From the NCBI GenBank assembly GCA_951799445.1, contig OX637290.1, positions 26,840,987 to 26,904,986 of the forward strand: a stretch of 64,000 nucleotides of DNA. Direction: 5' to 3'. This document shows positions 23,484-35,664 of the stretch, in pieces. The first letter of the stretch is position 1. Each line of letters opens with the position of its first letter. A model generated the notes under the pieces. That model had not been told where the DNA came from and ran no database searches. It saw nothing but the letters and a program-made list of their open reading frames with translations. The position numbers and the translations under genes were made by a program. Origin of the DNA: Pseudisothecium myosuroides (lineage: Eukaryota > Streptophyta > Bryopsida > Hypnales > Lembophyllaceae).

Positions 23484-24412
23484 TTAACCCCTAAAGGACC
23501 GAGGTCTTTTATCTGCCAAAAAACATTGAAAACTGCCATTTCTATAGCAAATAGTAAAGAAATTTGAAAAATGTTTCTTTTTCCACATCCAACCATAGGA
23601 TCTTACACCTAACTAGTATAAGAATGTGTGGAATTTTTTTTAGAATTTTTGACCACACAGATTGCAAGATATCTGCATTTAAAGTGAAAAAAACAAATTT
23701 TTCAGTACATTGCGGGACTAGATTTTTTGACTTTAAACATTTTTAACTTAAAATTTTTGCACTACAAAGTGTTGAGCTTTAAATTGTTATAGTGGAGAAT
23801 TGAATTGAGAGTCTAGAAAAAAAATTCAAAAAAAACTTAATTATCATTCTTAAGAAAATTGTTAAGTAGATGTAGGTACGAGATAGAAGGAAAATCTAAA
23901 ATATTCATATATTTTAGATGGAATTAAAATGCACTAATCCCAATGGTGAGATTGTTCTAGCAAATAAACTAGACCATGCAAAAAAAAAATTGAAAAATTT
24001 GAAAAATTGCATTCAGAAATGAATCCTAAAGTTATTTTTTTCAAGAAGATGCTTTAACTGCCCGAAAAACAAGAATGTCCATAACTTTCTCATAACATAT
24101 CCAAATGAAATGAATCAAAGTTATCCAGATAGCCAAAAATATAATCTGTGAGAAAAAAATATTAAAAAAAAATTCAAATTTTTGTCCATTTTTTTTGCTA
24201 CCCAAGCTGCCCCCCATCCCCATTTTGAGCTTATATGGTCATAACTTTTTTTCCCGGGCACCGATTGTGAAAAAAATTATATTCTATTGAAGCTAATCAG
24301 CTTTTCTACCTCCAAAAAAAGTTTCAAAAAATCAGGAGAAAATTTTAGCCCGTAGGTACCTGCCTGAAAACGCATTTGTCCCTCGTAGGGACAATGGTCC
24401 TTTAGGGATTAA
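23484..24412 (+). mobile_element. TTAA-flanked TIR element, full-length copy
   Basis: Starts TTAACCCCTAAAGGACC and ends GGTCCTTTAGGGATTAA, 929 bp. It is the closest visible relative of the copy at 39594-63075 that hosts the giant hAT, and it shows what that copy's right end looked like before insertion ('acgcatttgtccctcgtagg'). Confidence 0.8.
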
Positions 24413-24626
24413 AGCCATTGGACGGTGTGTCTTCTTGTAGTCATATCCTTAATCTACATGGCCCTTGTATCCAATAGTGAAAGCATTCTTCGAAAAAGGT
24501 GAAGTATTACCAAACAAAAAGAAAGTTACTTGTGAATGATGTCTTGCATTCAATTATGAATCATGAAAAATATTTTGGTATATGATAGTGATAATTTGTG
24601 TGAGTGAGAATAATTTACAATGGTAC

Positions 24627-24736
24627 TAAGGTAAACTGCTACCCCATTTCAAAACTTGAATGTACACGACTAATATAATTTTGCCCACAGTAGGCTTGCT
24701 TTCATTCAACCCGGAATGGGATAATTTACCTCTTAG
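24627..24736. mobile_element. Short MITE, copy 2
   Basis: CTAAGGTAAACT..CCCCATTTC at the left is mirrored by GGAATGGGATAATTTACCTCTTAG at the right, about 110 bp. It is the reverse-complement relative of 20265-20366. Confidence 0.55.
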
Positions 24737-24917
24737 TTGAAAACATGCCCACTAGTAGAAACTATATGCAACTTTAACCAAGTAAGGATACTGCAAACCA
24801 GAGTGCTCCAATGAATGAATTCATTGTTAACTACATAAAAAGAGAATGCACCTCCTGGTCTAATAATTGAAGAATTTTGGTGACTACCTCGGACATGGGG
24901 TTTGTGTCGTTATGGGA

Positions 24918-25147
24918 TTAATCCTTGAACGACGAGGAGGCTATTCTATGGCCGATGGATGACAAAGAATCAAATTGTATTAGACAAAAGTGCAGCTTTT
25001 CATCCTCATAATTTGTTGTGAAAAGGGGAGATCTTCTTCAGTAGCTTGACTTCCAATGAGTGCTTTTGCAATTTTTTAAGCCAATGATTCACATGCTAAT
25101 GCAAAAGGATGATTTTGAGGGTCACCCCTTCGTCCTTTAAGGGTTAA
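24918..25147. mobile_element. Second TTAA-flanked MITE family, intact short copy
   Basis: TTAATCCTTGAACGACGAGG at the left and CTTCGTCCTTTAAGGGTTAA at the right bound a 230-bp element matching 14168-14571 without its foldback insert. Confidence 0.65.
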
Positions 25148-26199
25148 GGCTCTCTCTCTCACACACTTGGTGTACCTCATTATATTATGACCAAGCTAGT
25201 GTGGATCTTCAGGCTTATTCTCCATGCATACAGTATGGGTTTTCTACAAGTGGGGATCCATGTTTTGCAGGTAACTTAGTTTGTCGGAAAATTGAGCTTG
25301 TGCTTGTGCATGTGCCTTTGGTGGCCCAATGTGTGTGGGAGTGCAATCAATCTGGTGAATCATTGGAACTAGTTGTCTGTTGTTTAGAGTTAGTTCCGTA
25401 GTGCAACTGCAACTGCAACTGCAACGGGGTGTGCGTACCTTACCTTCAATTGATGTTGAGACCTCACGATTGCTTGCGTAGCAGAGGTAAGGTCTACAAA
25501 TGCACAGCTGGATGGTCAAGGCGGATCAGTACGAATGACAAGTGAGTGGGGATTTCGGGGATAACTTAGCTGCCTGGCTTACAGGAAGGAATTAAGTGAG
25601 GTGCAAAATACGCAATCGTGCCACAAAAAAGAAGCAGAAACAAAGAGTAACCGCATAAATAACATCTCAGATCCCAGCCCCAAGGTGGCATTGCTGAAAA
25701 CTGACTTGTGCTCAATTGCACCCCTTATAATTGAACCCAATTTCTCTAAGTTCCATTCTAATGTCATCAAAATTGTACTTGAGTACTTGTAGAGATAGAG
25801 AGAGGGTAGGTGTGAAATAGGGTTGAAAAGGTTGGAACTTAATGTAGTTGGAAAATAGTGACAATTTCATGAATTTTATAGAAGTTTACACACATGGTAA
25901 AGGATTCACTCATATTCCCACAATCTTGAAGCTAGGACACTTTAGGATTGTCATTGCAAAGGTGTGGAGAATTTTGAGAGCTAGTGACAATAGCATCCCA
26001 AAGGAGAAGAGTAGTCCCTTCAATGGTCTCGAATGGGAATGGCTATTGTATGTGTTTTTGCTTTGGCCTCCTATAGTGTGTCCGCTTTTTTTTCTTAAAA
26101 GATAAGTTGACCAAAACACATATAAAAAATTCCCTAGTTTGCCATTCTTTTGCCAAAAATATTGTGAATATGGTAAGTCTACATATGTGCAACAACCAT
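25148..26199. other. Intergenic DNA
   Basis: No gene supported. (CAACTG)n microsatellite at about 25402-25425. The open frames here are short and featureless. Confidence 0.45.
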
Positions 26200-26201
26200 T
26201 A

Positions 26202-26470
26202 GAAGAGATTTGAGGGGTGTAGAAGACTGCGAGTTCCCAGGCCGTTCCCGGCCTGGGAACTTTGCCACACGCGCTGTCCGACGTGGTCGAGAGAGTGCCA
26301 TGTCATTTTTTCAATTTTTTTCCCCTTTCTTTTTAAATTTCAGAAGCAAATTTATTTATTTATTTATTTTGGTAATTAGGGCCTGACAGCAGCCTGACGT
26401 TCTTTTACTGCATTGTGAACAGACTGGGGAACAGACCCGAAACGGCCCTCCAATGCCCCCAAATCTCTTC
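26202..26470. mobile_element. TA-flanked MITE with GC hairpin
   Basis: GAAGAGATTTGAGGGG at the left is mirrored by CCCCCAAATCTCTTC at the right, with TA on both sides. Length is 269 bp. Near 26231-26258 it contains a tight GC-rich hairpin, gttcccaggccg paired with cggcctgggaac. Its centre is markedly more GC-rich than the surroundings. Confidence 0.7.
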
Positions 26471-26937
26471 TAATGCAAAAGGATAGCAATGGGCCATGCA
26501 TGACATTTTTGAACTAGATTCAAGTCTATTTTTTGGAAGCAATCATGTGTAGGTTAGTATGGAGTCATTAGAACAATGGAGATAATGGTAGACAATGCTG
26601 GACAAAATCTTTAATAAAATGAAATGGCCACCAATTGAAAAGGTGGCAACTCTCGTTTGGAAATAGACTCTAATTAGGCAAAAATTGAACAAACAGTTCC
26701 ATTTGTGTCCATCAAGTTTCTATAAATTACCGTTGAATAACATTTAGTACTAAAACAAATGTCATTATAACATTATTTCAAATTAATATCACTTGTTAAA
26801 ATTATATGAATATAATGTTGGTATACAAAAATAATTTAACTACAATAATATTGATTTAATACTCTTTGGGCCTTGGCACAATGACTTTCACTACATCCTC
26901 ATTAATCAATCAAAGGATCACCTCAATTGTCCATATG
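26471..26937. other. AT-rich intergenic DNA
   Basis: Nothing supported; plain AT-rich sequence. Confidence 0.4.
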
Positions 26938-26939
26938 TA

Positions 26940-27241
26940 AGGTAGGAGGTTGTAAAATGGAGCGGGCATTAAAAGCGAACATGACTCAGAGGTACATTTT
27001 TCTTTCTTCAATGTAACACCTATGCACATTTCAGGAGGTGGTCGCTTTTGATGACCACAAATGACCACTTTTTTCCAACTTCAAAATTTTGTAACTAATT
27101 CCACAAAGATCCAAAAAATATGAAACGACTTGAGTTAGATTTAAATTCCACTTGTCTTTCAAGAAAAATTTACTGAAAAATATTTCAAGACGTTTAACCT
27201 CCCCAAAATTCAGTTTCAGCGCTTAGATGGTCCTCCTACCT
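26940..27241. mobile_element. AGGTAGGAGG-family MITE, copy 1
   Basis: AGGTAGGAGG and CCTCCTACCT ends flanked by TA. The interior shares 'tttttggagctt'-type, 'ggaggtggtcgctttt' and 'aaaatatttcaag' stretches with 27560-27873 and 39058-39382, here in reverse orientation. Confidence 0.7.
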
Positions 27242-27557
27242 TAATCCGTGAGTAATATGATTTTGGGGATGCATGATTGGGGTCATCCCATCCTGGATGG
27301 CCTGCCCAATTTTACTGTTGAAGCTGCGTCAATGGATTAGGAGGATCCCAGTTAGGGGCCCCTGACAAGCTGGTACGGTCTGCTTCATTGGTGTCATTCT
27401 GGACCTACTGTTTGGTCCTTTGCACTGGCCATGGAATCTCAATAAGGTAGGCATGCTCCATTGCAGTCCTTTCCGCTGTTGCACACGTTGAGACTTATCG
27501 AATTTTTTAATTTTTTAATTGGGTAGAAGAAAGGTAAATTTGATAAATTTTCACATG
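27242..27557. other. Spacer between two AGGTAGGAGG copies
   Basis: No gene or repeat that I can support. Confidence 0.4.
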
Positions 27558-27559
27558 TA

Positions 27560-27873
27560 AGGTAGGAGGTCTATAAAGCGACCATCTAAGCGCTGAACCT
27601 GAATTTTGGGGGGTAAAACATCTTGAAATATTTTTCAGTAAATTTTCCTTGAAAGACAAGAAGAAATGTCATGTGGCACAAGTTGTTTCATATTTTTTGG
27701 AGCTTTGTGGAATTAGTTATGAAATTTTGAAGTCGAAAAGCCATAGGGCTCCAAAAGCGACCACCTCCTAGAATGTACATCATTTGTACATTTTGGTTAA
27801 TTGGAAAAAGCAAAATGTACCTCTGTGTCCTGTTCGGTTCAAAATGCCATGTCGGAGTTCGAGCCTCCTACCT
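27560..27873. mobile_element. AGGTAGGAGG-family MITE, copy 2
   Basis: Same termini and TA flanks, 314 bp, with the core 'ttgtttcatattttttggag' shared with copy 3. It contains a short inner palindrome around 'aatgtacatcatttgtacatt'. Confidence 0.7.
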
Positions 27874-27904
27874 TATTTTGATCAGCTCATCATAACATTC
27901 AGTA

Positions 27905-28210
27905 CACTAAAAAGGGTATTTAGTGTTGGATTACATTTAGTGTAATTACCACCCTACTTGACCCTACACTAAATGTCAATTTTAGGACGATTAGTGTAGT
28001 GCTAAACTTCAATGTGCCGCCTTCGCCTTCTCTTCCCTTCTACCTTCCTTTAATAAGTTCTAACACTAAATGTAAACATTTTCAGATTTCAGATTTACCA
28101 TAGAGTACATTTAATGTTAGAAATTATATTTAATGTTACTTACTTTAGTAGGCTTAATGATATTTAGTGTCATGGTTCGCAAATAGTGTTACTAAATACC
28201 CTTTTTAGTG
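27905..28210. mobile_element. TA-flanked MITE (CACTAAAAAGGG ends)
   Basis: CACTAAAAAGGGTATTTAGT at the left is mirrored by ACTAAATACCCTTTTTAGTG at the right. TA flanks both sides. The unit 'atttagtgt' recurs inside, subterminally. The CACTA letters are coincidental if the duplication is TA, as it appears; mariner-type movement fits better. Confidence 0.7.
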
Positions 28211-28252
28211 TAGTCTTCCTGACTACTGCCTCCTCTGGGACAAAATGGTGTC

Positions 28253-28407
28253 GAATATACTGCACCAATTCATCCAACCCGGATGAAATGGTGTGGTATA
28301 TTCGACACCAAATCAGTAACTAAAGACAGGAATATACTGCACCAATTCATTCAACCCGGATGAAATGGTGTGGTATATTCAACACCAAATCAGTAACTAA
28401 AGACAGG
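28253..28407. repeat. Tandem duplication of a ~78-bp palindromic unit
   Basis: Two near-identical copies begin 'aatatactgcaccaattcat' and end 'cagtaactaaagacagg'. Each is itself partly palindromic (actgcaccaattcat against atgaaatggtgtggt). Confidence 0.75.
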
Positions 28408-28621
28408 TGTCAATTCGCACGAGACTTGTCAATAGTATGCTCAGTTAACAAGTTCAACATTGTGGTATTTCCAATTTTATCAAAGTAAGTAATTAAGCTT
28501 CAAAGCTTTAAACTACAACTATGAAACATTGAGCAAAAAAATTCTTTGCAAACAATAAATTAGCTTCTACTTACAATACTTTGGAAGTTACTCATTTCTT
28601 GTGTTCAGTGAAGTGGAGACA

Positions 28622-29190
28622 AGCTCTTTATATACACATGGGGAGGTAGGAGGTGAAACAACCCATGTAAGATATCTAAATTAGAATTAGTAGGAGCTCA
28701 AATCAAAAGAAGGAATTGTGTTTAAAGTAGAATTTCAGACCTCGTTTAGGCATAGTAGAATAAATTTTTCCAAAAACTTTCAAACTAAGAAAAGTTGGTA
28801 AATTAAGTCAAGTTCCATCTCCAAAAATCCGTTTAGGATTTCAAATCTCCAATAAAAAGTTGTGGACAAATTTCAGAGAGGGTTTGGAATGGACATTTTT
28901 TTGACATTTTTAAATATCTTTTCTGAAATTTGTCCATAACTTTTGATTGGAGACTTGAAATCCTAAACGGATTTTTGGAGATGAAACTTGACTTAATTTA
29001 CAACTTTTCTTAGTTCAAAGGTTTTTGAAAAAAGTTATTCTACTATGCCTAACGGAGGTCTGAAATTCTACTTTAAAAATAATTCCTACTTTTGACTTAA
29101 CTATGAGTGGTTGAGAGACTACAAATTCTAATTTACTTATTCCACATGGCTTGTTCTACCTCCTACCACCCCATGAGTATATAAATAGCT
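28622..29190. mobile_element. Long-arm foldback element, copy 1
   Basis: Arms of about 270 bp: AGCTCTTTATATACACATGG at the left is mirrored by CCATGAGTATATAAATAGCT at the right. Inner arms pair 'tccgtttaggatttcaaatc' with 'gacttgaaatcctaaacgga'. Length is 569 bp and there is no coding frame. It is related to the 150-bp foldback at 36677-36826. Confidence 0.75.
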
Positions 29191-30171
29191 TCTTTGCAAA
29201 CATGAAAATTCTAAAGAAGATGTTGATGGCAATTGGATAGATTGCATTGGTACATAACTCAATGTATTATTTGGAGTTCGGGCAAACCATCTTTCACCTA
29301 TACAATTATTTGTTGATTTGCAAGTGTGGTTCTAGAATTAGCAAAAAAGAAATAAAGCACACTACAAGTGTGCTACCATTATCCCAGCATTGAAGCTCAC
29401 ATTAATGATGTTAGGATGAATTTCGTGGATGAGGACTTCAGAGAGGAAAAGGCAGCTTCTCTGAAGGCTACTGAATGTTATGATATTTGAAGGAAAAACA
29501 AATATTCTGGGTGGTCATACCTAAAATATATAGCTTTCCATTGTTGTCCCTAAGAAAGACTATTCTCACCCATTTGGATGCTAACGTGTCTCCATTACTT
29601 CTTTGACAATTGCCATGTTCATTCCCAAATCCTCCTTTGCAATTGTAAAATAATGAATGAATCTTTTGCTTTGTTTCTATTAACCGTTGATGATGGTAGT
29701 TATTTATCAAAGTCCTAAAACCATGACTTTTCAACCCTAATTTCATATTGAGTTGTCATGATTCAAACCCTTATACTATATTCATTACATTAGAACTAGT
29801 GTGCCCTGTGTTGTTGCCACAGTGAAAATAAAAGTAAAAATAATTTTCTAACTTTTCAATTCATGAAAACTTCAAACTTCAATATCTTTCACACCATAGG
29901 TTCAAATGCCACAAAACAAAGCTTGTGCACCCCTCCTTGAAGTGGGCTTTTGGACTATACCAAGAATGTTCAAACCTAAACTAGACTAGGGGTTGTGATT
30001 GGGTTCAGGAGTAGGGTGGGGCAGTTTGGGATTTGCCTCCCTTCTGCTGTAAGGTAACCGGCTTAGAAAGCGTGCATCTAAGCCCACCTACCTCATCTAT
30101 GACAGTAGTAGATTTTTCAAAGAATATGTCACCCTTTTCTAAGTAGGGGACACATTTAGAACCTGCACCAT
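29191..30171. other. Intergenic DNA
   Basis: No gene supported. A 92-codon minus-strand open frame (29468-29746) has no recognisable motif and no context. Confidence 0.45.
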
Positions 30172-31119
30172 TTAACCCCTAAAGGACCGGCATGCGTTTT
30201 TTGGCCGTATAGAAATTTTGGGCAGGTCCGTGTGACTAGAGATTTCCATACTTTAGGCTGAAATTTTAATAGAAGGTGGGCGCGAGGAATATCTTTCATA
30301 TGCACTAAATTTCAGGACGTTTGGAAATAGGAGTCAAAAGTTATGGCCAAATATGTTACTTTTTTTTGTAACTGGGCAGTCCGGGCAGCAAGAAAAATTT
30401 GGCAAAAATTTGATTTTTTTAAAAAAATATTTTCTTTCGTGTAGATTATATTTTTGTCTATCTGGAAAGCTTTGATTCATTTCATTTGGATTTGTTATGA
30501 AAAAGTTATGGACATTCTTGTTTTTCGGGCAATTAGAGTATCTTCTTGGAAAAAATAACTTGTAGGATCCATTTCTAAATGCTATTTTTGCAATTTAAAA
30601 TAAAAATAAATTCTCATGGTTTAGTTTACTTGCTAGAACAATCTCACCATTGGGATTAGTGTATTTTAATTCCATCTAAAATATATTATTGTTTTAGATT
30701 TTCCTTCTATCTCGTACCTACTTCTACTTAATAAATTTTTTAGGAATGATAATTAAGTTTTTTTGAATATTTTTTTTTTCCCTAGACTCTCAACTCAATT
30801 CTCCACTATAAGGATTTGAAGCACAAAACTTTGTAGTGCAAAAATTTTAAGTGCAAAATGTTTAAAGTCAAAAAATCTAGTCCCGCAATGTGCTGAAATA
30901 CTTGTTTTTTCCACTTTAAACGCAGATATCTTGCAATCTGAGCGGTCAAAAATTCTGAAATTTTTTCCACACATTCTCATACTAGTTACTAGTTAGGTGT
31001 AAGATCCTACGGTTAGATGTGGAAAAAAAACATTTTTCATTATTTTTACTCCTTGCTATAGAAATGGCAGTTTTGATGATTTTTTGGCAGAAAAAAAGCC
31101 TTGGGCCTTTAGGGGTTAA
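30172..31119 (-). mobile_element. TTAA-flanked TIR element, full-length copy
   Basis: Starts TTAACCCCTAAAGGACC and ends GGGCCTTTAGGGGTTAA, 948 bp, close to the reverse complement of 1734-2671. The two are similar enough to suggest recent movement of this subfamily. Confidence 0.82.
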
Positions 31120-32076
31120 GAACCTCTTACCTCATCCTCCTTCCTCCCTCCCTTGTGCAGAGCAGAACTGGAGGTTTCTGCTGAATCCCATGAGTCTCCA
31201 CTGGACCTCCTGCTCCCACTGAGGAGATGACATGGCCACATGGTAAGCCTCCCATGACCTAACCTACAATACAAAGTGTGGAAGTTCAGCAACGCCCCTA
31301 ACTGAAGATAATTGGCCGTTTGATCACTCCACCATCATGTGGTGGTGCTTCATTGCTGGTATGCCTACAGCTTTCCGCCATGGGCGCCTGGGCGGGGGAG
31401 GGGATGTGCTGCAACTGGCAAAGGGCTCCGGGACTCGCAGCAGTTTAAGTTAGGATGTTTTCATTCTCTTGGGGTGGAGCAGAAAGCAAGCACCAGTGAA
31501 GTGGGAAGCTATTAACATCACGGATGCAACATACAAGCAAAACGGGGATGCAACATATAAAATGTGGATGAAAACAAATACATTCATCTCAAAGTATGCA
31601 AATTCATCTATAATAGAGTTCTATTGTCTCTTGATTTTGTAGCAATTAAGCGATTTCATCCATTGGAAATAGGATAATCTATTGCCAAATGTCTCCTCAA
31701 AAAAAATCTATAGCATTAGAGCAATAAGTCGCCCAAAGTTACACTAGGGACTTCATCAATTCTTCTATTATTGCAATGCCTATGCTTGCTGAATTGTTCT
31801 AGTAATCAGAGTGGACTTGTCTTTGTAAAATATGGTCAAACTTGGTAGAAAAGACAAAAGAAATTTTAGAATTGTATGTTGATGTGTGCAACATTTGCTA
31901 TAGGAGAATTGGAATTGTTTGCTGACAAAATTTCAAGGAGATGCCTACGAAAAGTAGGGGAGGCAACTTTATGGTTCCAAAATACTATTTTATCCCTCTC
32001 AAGGACTATGGAGCTAAAGATTAAAAAAATTCACTAATAAAATAGTTCCTTAATGGAGGATAGAAAGTGGACAGGT
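31120..32076. other. Intergenic DNA
   Basis: No gene supported. 31130-31450 is less AT-rich, but I see no exon-like motif. Confidence 0.4.
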
Positions 32077-32641
32077 TTAACCCCTACAGTTCTTTGACTA
32101 TGTTTTCACCAAAAAGGCTCCAAAACTGTCATTTCTAGTACACGTACCAAATTTTAGAATTTTTTTTTTGTACATATATAACCATAAGATCTTTTAGTAA
32201 GCTATTTTGAAAAGATATGTAAATTTTTTTGGAAATTTTCACCGCGTGGATTGGAAGATATTAGCGTTTTAACCCCTAAATGTAAAAATTGCGTTTTTTT
32301 GGCAACATAGTGATTTTGGGCAGCTCACCACGAGTGGAGTTTTTATTTTTTTCTTTAAAAATTTCACGCAATATGTGCCCAAGGAGTAGCTTTAAGGCCC
32401 AACAATTTTCATAACTTTTGACTTCATGGTTAAAAAGTTATTGCATGATATGTGATTTTCATTGCTCGGCGGGCAGCCCGGGTAGCTCAAAAAACTTCTT
32501 TAAAAATCACTTTTAAAAAAAATAAAAATTTGAAATTGGTTCTTTAGATTTATATCCATGTGGGAAGCTTTGAATCATTCCATTTGGATTAACGAGTCAA
32601 AAGTTTTGAGGAGTTTTAGTTTGCGGGTAGGTTTGGAGTCA

Positions 32642-35600
32642 TTTTTTTTTTTTTTTTTGATAACAAATGGAAACCATTGTATTAAGTGAAAAAAGTAACC
32701 GCCAAGCCAGAGGCTGGACAAATGAAGAGAAAGCGAGCAAATGAAGAGAAGATGAGCAACAAAAAGAAATGAGAACTAAGAGAACAAACAAAGAGGAGGA
32801 CCCTCTTTGTTCCACCTAATAGAGTAACCGACCCTAGTAGCAAGAACTGGAGATTGTAACCAAATACTAGAGAACTTGGTCCAAATCCTATCGGAATGTT
32901 GAGGACTACGTTTAGAAGCAAGGTCTGTCTTAAGAGCAGCAGCCCGTCCTGAGTCAAGGAGAGCACTCCAAAGAGATGTGTAGAGAAGGACGGTAGGCCA
33001 ACGATCTTGGGCAAAAACCATATGATTGCGCATGATCCAGCATAGCCATAAGGCAGCACCACGAACAATAGACCATATCATGTGTACTCTATGGAACAAT
33101 CTAGGTGTAGGAGTCCCGAAAATACATTGGATGGCATCCAATCTCCGGTGAGGGCCTAAAACTAGAGACGCGCCACGGATATGATGCATCATCGATAGTG
33201 CATAGTCCCAAATTTCTTGGGATCTCGAGCACTCAAAGAACCTATGTATAGGTGTCTCTATGACAAGAGAGTTGCAACAAACACAATTCGCATCAATCCC
33301 TGGAGCAATTTGAGCCCGCCATGAGTTAACAGCAACGCCATTATGCCAAATTGACCAAATGAAGGCCGCGTCCTTTTGAGGGCGGGCTTTGATCCAAATA
33401 TCTCTCCAACATGGGACATAGGAATCCGGAAGGAGGGTAGGCCATTTCGCTGCTATGGGACGCTTTAGCTGGGTTGAGGTTGTAAGTAACTTACGACCAA
33501 GGGCAACCGTATACTCTATAAGTGGTTTGCCATTGGACCACTTCCTTCGCCCTGGATCATACTGAAGAGACTGAATAGGACCTGAGAACAAGAGCTTGGG
33601 TGGACGTCTTCTTCCTTTCTTCACTTGGACAACACGAATTCTCCGCACAACGCCTCTATGAACCGAGGCAACTGCTACATTCGGAAGGAGGGATAACTGT
33701 CTAGAGTGGATGCCTATGGTGGCACGAGTAGAATCACCTCTCAAAGAAATATCTTGAATTTGGGAACCGAATAGCATAGGATTGGATTCAGACACCAACC
33801 ATGTGATCTCTGGAAGTGCGTCATCAGGCAAGGAGTAGAGGCCGGCCCAATCCCCTACGGAGGCTAAACATGACTAGTCATTTAAAAATTGAAGCCAAAT
33901 ATGAGGGATCTGAGAGATCAAAAGGAACCAATGGTGGCGCTCTATAGTAGTAAGTGGGAATTCCTCTGAGATGGTCTCCCATGTCTTAAACTCACTGGCA
34001 TTAGCATCCCATAAATCTCCAATGGTCCGAAGTCCTGCCCTAGCAAAGACTCGTGCTCGATCAACAGAAAAATTAAAATTGGAACCTATAAAGCTTGTTA
34101 ACCACCAAATGCTAGTAGAGAGAACCTCAGAAGCATTAGTAGGTGGAACTAATTGAATGTGCTTCACAAGCTTCTTCCATGCTGAGGAGATGCGATTCCA
34201 TACTCTCGACCCTCTGGACACTGAAGGTCTTTGTACCATAAGCCACGCAGCAGAAGAGAACCAAAATCCAGACTTTGGGTGTGGTTTCATACGATGAATT
34301 CGGTATCGAAGAAGAGTCTTAAGTCCAGAAATACCAGGTTCTATGGCATACAAGATCCACTTAGCTAGTAAGGCATTGAGGGACACTTCTGGGTCAAGTA
34401 GTTGGAGGCCGCCAGCTGATTTCGACAAGCAACAATCTTCCCAACTGACCCTGGTCCGAGACAAGTGTTCAGAGCCACTCCACAAATAGTTGCGCATACT
34501 ACCCCTAGCTGTCCTAATGGCTTGAATAGAGCCACACCAAATTGCCATGAAGTAGTAAATAGACGAGAGGAGAATTGCATTTATCACAATTGCTCGCCCA
34601 GCCAAGGAAAGGCGTTGAGTTGTCCAATACTTCAACTTCTTGGTAATCTTCTGTTGTAAAAACGTGTCCACATCGGCAGTCTCCAATGAAACACCAAAAG
34701 GAGCTCCTAATAATTTAGACAGAGAATGAGGAGGGGCCCAAGTAATCCCAAAATCATTCAGCCAGTCAGGGGGAGGGATATGTGAGAACCAATATCCTAT
34801 ACTCTTGGTCCAGTTAATAACCAGACCTAATGTAGAGCCAAAACGGTGAATGAGATCCACCGTATTCTTCAAGAAGATTTCTTGGCCTAGAATAGAGACC
34901 CCATTGTCATCTGCATACTGAGAGAGGAGTTGACGGTCCTCTCTCTCGGGTAGTTGGATGCCTTGTATTTTACCTAAACGTTGATCTTCCTTGGCAGCCA
35001 TGTTGAAGGCTTCTCCAACCAATAGAAACAGGTAGGGAGCCAAAGGACACCCTTGGCGTACTCCACGCCAGATGTTGAACGAGCTTGAAATTTTACCATT
35101 AATTGAAACAGATGCTGAAGCATCCTGGAGTAACATTTTGACAATGTGGGTGAAAGCATCAGGGATGCCTATCTTCCTCATAACACCAAAAAGAAAATCC
35201 CATGAGACTGTATCATACGCCTTTGTAAAGTCAAGTTTTAGGAATATAAGATCTTGATGAGAGTCTTTGGCCCATTGGACAGTCTCATACTGTAATAATA
35301 CATTGTCCAATATGTATCTAAGCGGCAAAAAGGCAGACTGATCCGGACTTATGACTTCTTGAAGTAAGCTCTGTAATCTCAATTGAAGTGTTTTTGCCAA
35401 AATCTTATATGAGACATTGAGCAAGGTGATCGACCGCCAATTGGATAGATTGGCTCGGTCGCCTTCTTTATAAAGAAGGGCAATTACCCCAGATGTCATC
35501 CCTGCAGGAGGCCTTGAACTATTGATGCTTGAATCATACTAGCATAATCGTCACCTATTAAATCCCAAAATTTCATGAAGAATTCAAGAGTAACCCCATC

Positions 35601-35664
35601 AGGTCCTGGACTACGACCTGAGGCCATTTGTTTCATAGCCAGATAGAGTTCATCTTTTGAAAGC
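32642..35664 (-). mobile_element. L1-like LINE, 5'-truncated
   Basis: A minus-strand non-LTR retrotransposon with a 17-bp T run (poly-A tail in its own orientation) at 32642-32658. The 5' part, including the endonuclease, is absent: homology begins at the RT N-terminal region (SGRSPGPDGVTLEFF) about 35,610. No clear target duplication is seen at its junctions, perhaps because the boundary coincides with the inverted arms. Confidence 0.88.
32776..35499 (-). pseudogene. LINE reverse transcriptase with zf-RVT tail
   Basis: One frame runs from 35499 to 32776 with a single in-frame TAG at 33874-33876. The RT palm is plain: YKILAKTLQLRL, DQSAFLP, LDFTKAYDTVSWDF (catalytic Asp), GVRQGCPLAPYLF and SQYADDN (the YADD catalytic box). 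A C-terminal segment after the stop has the plant zf-RVT signature (IWHNGVAVNSWRA, CVCCN, ETPIHRFFEC). A further frameshift near 35520 separates the upstream PGPDG motif. The frame is nearly intact, so decay is modest. It copies RNA into DNA for LINE retrotransposition; it has no endonuclease here. Confidence 0.9.

Noticed and set aside
27905..28210. CACTA-superfamily assignment from CACTA-like ends
   Set aside because: The flanks support a 2-bp TA duplication, not 3 bp.
29468..29746. 92-codon minus-strand open frame as a gene
   Set aside because: No homology I can recognise, no promoter, and AT-rich intergenic context; length is within chance.
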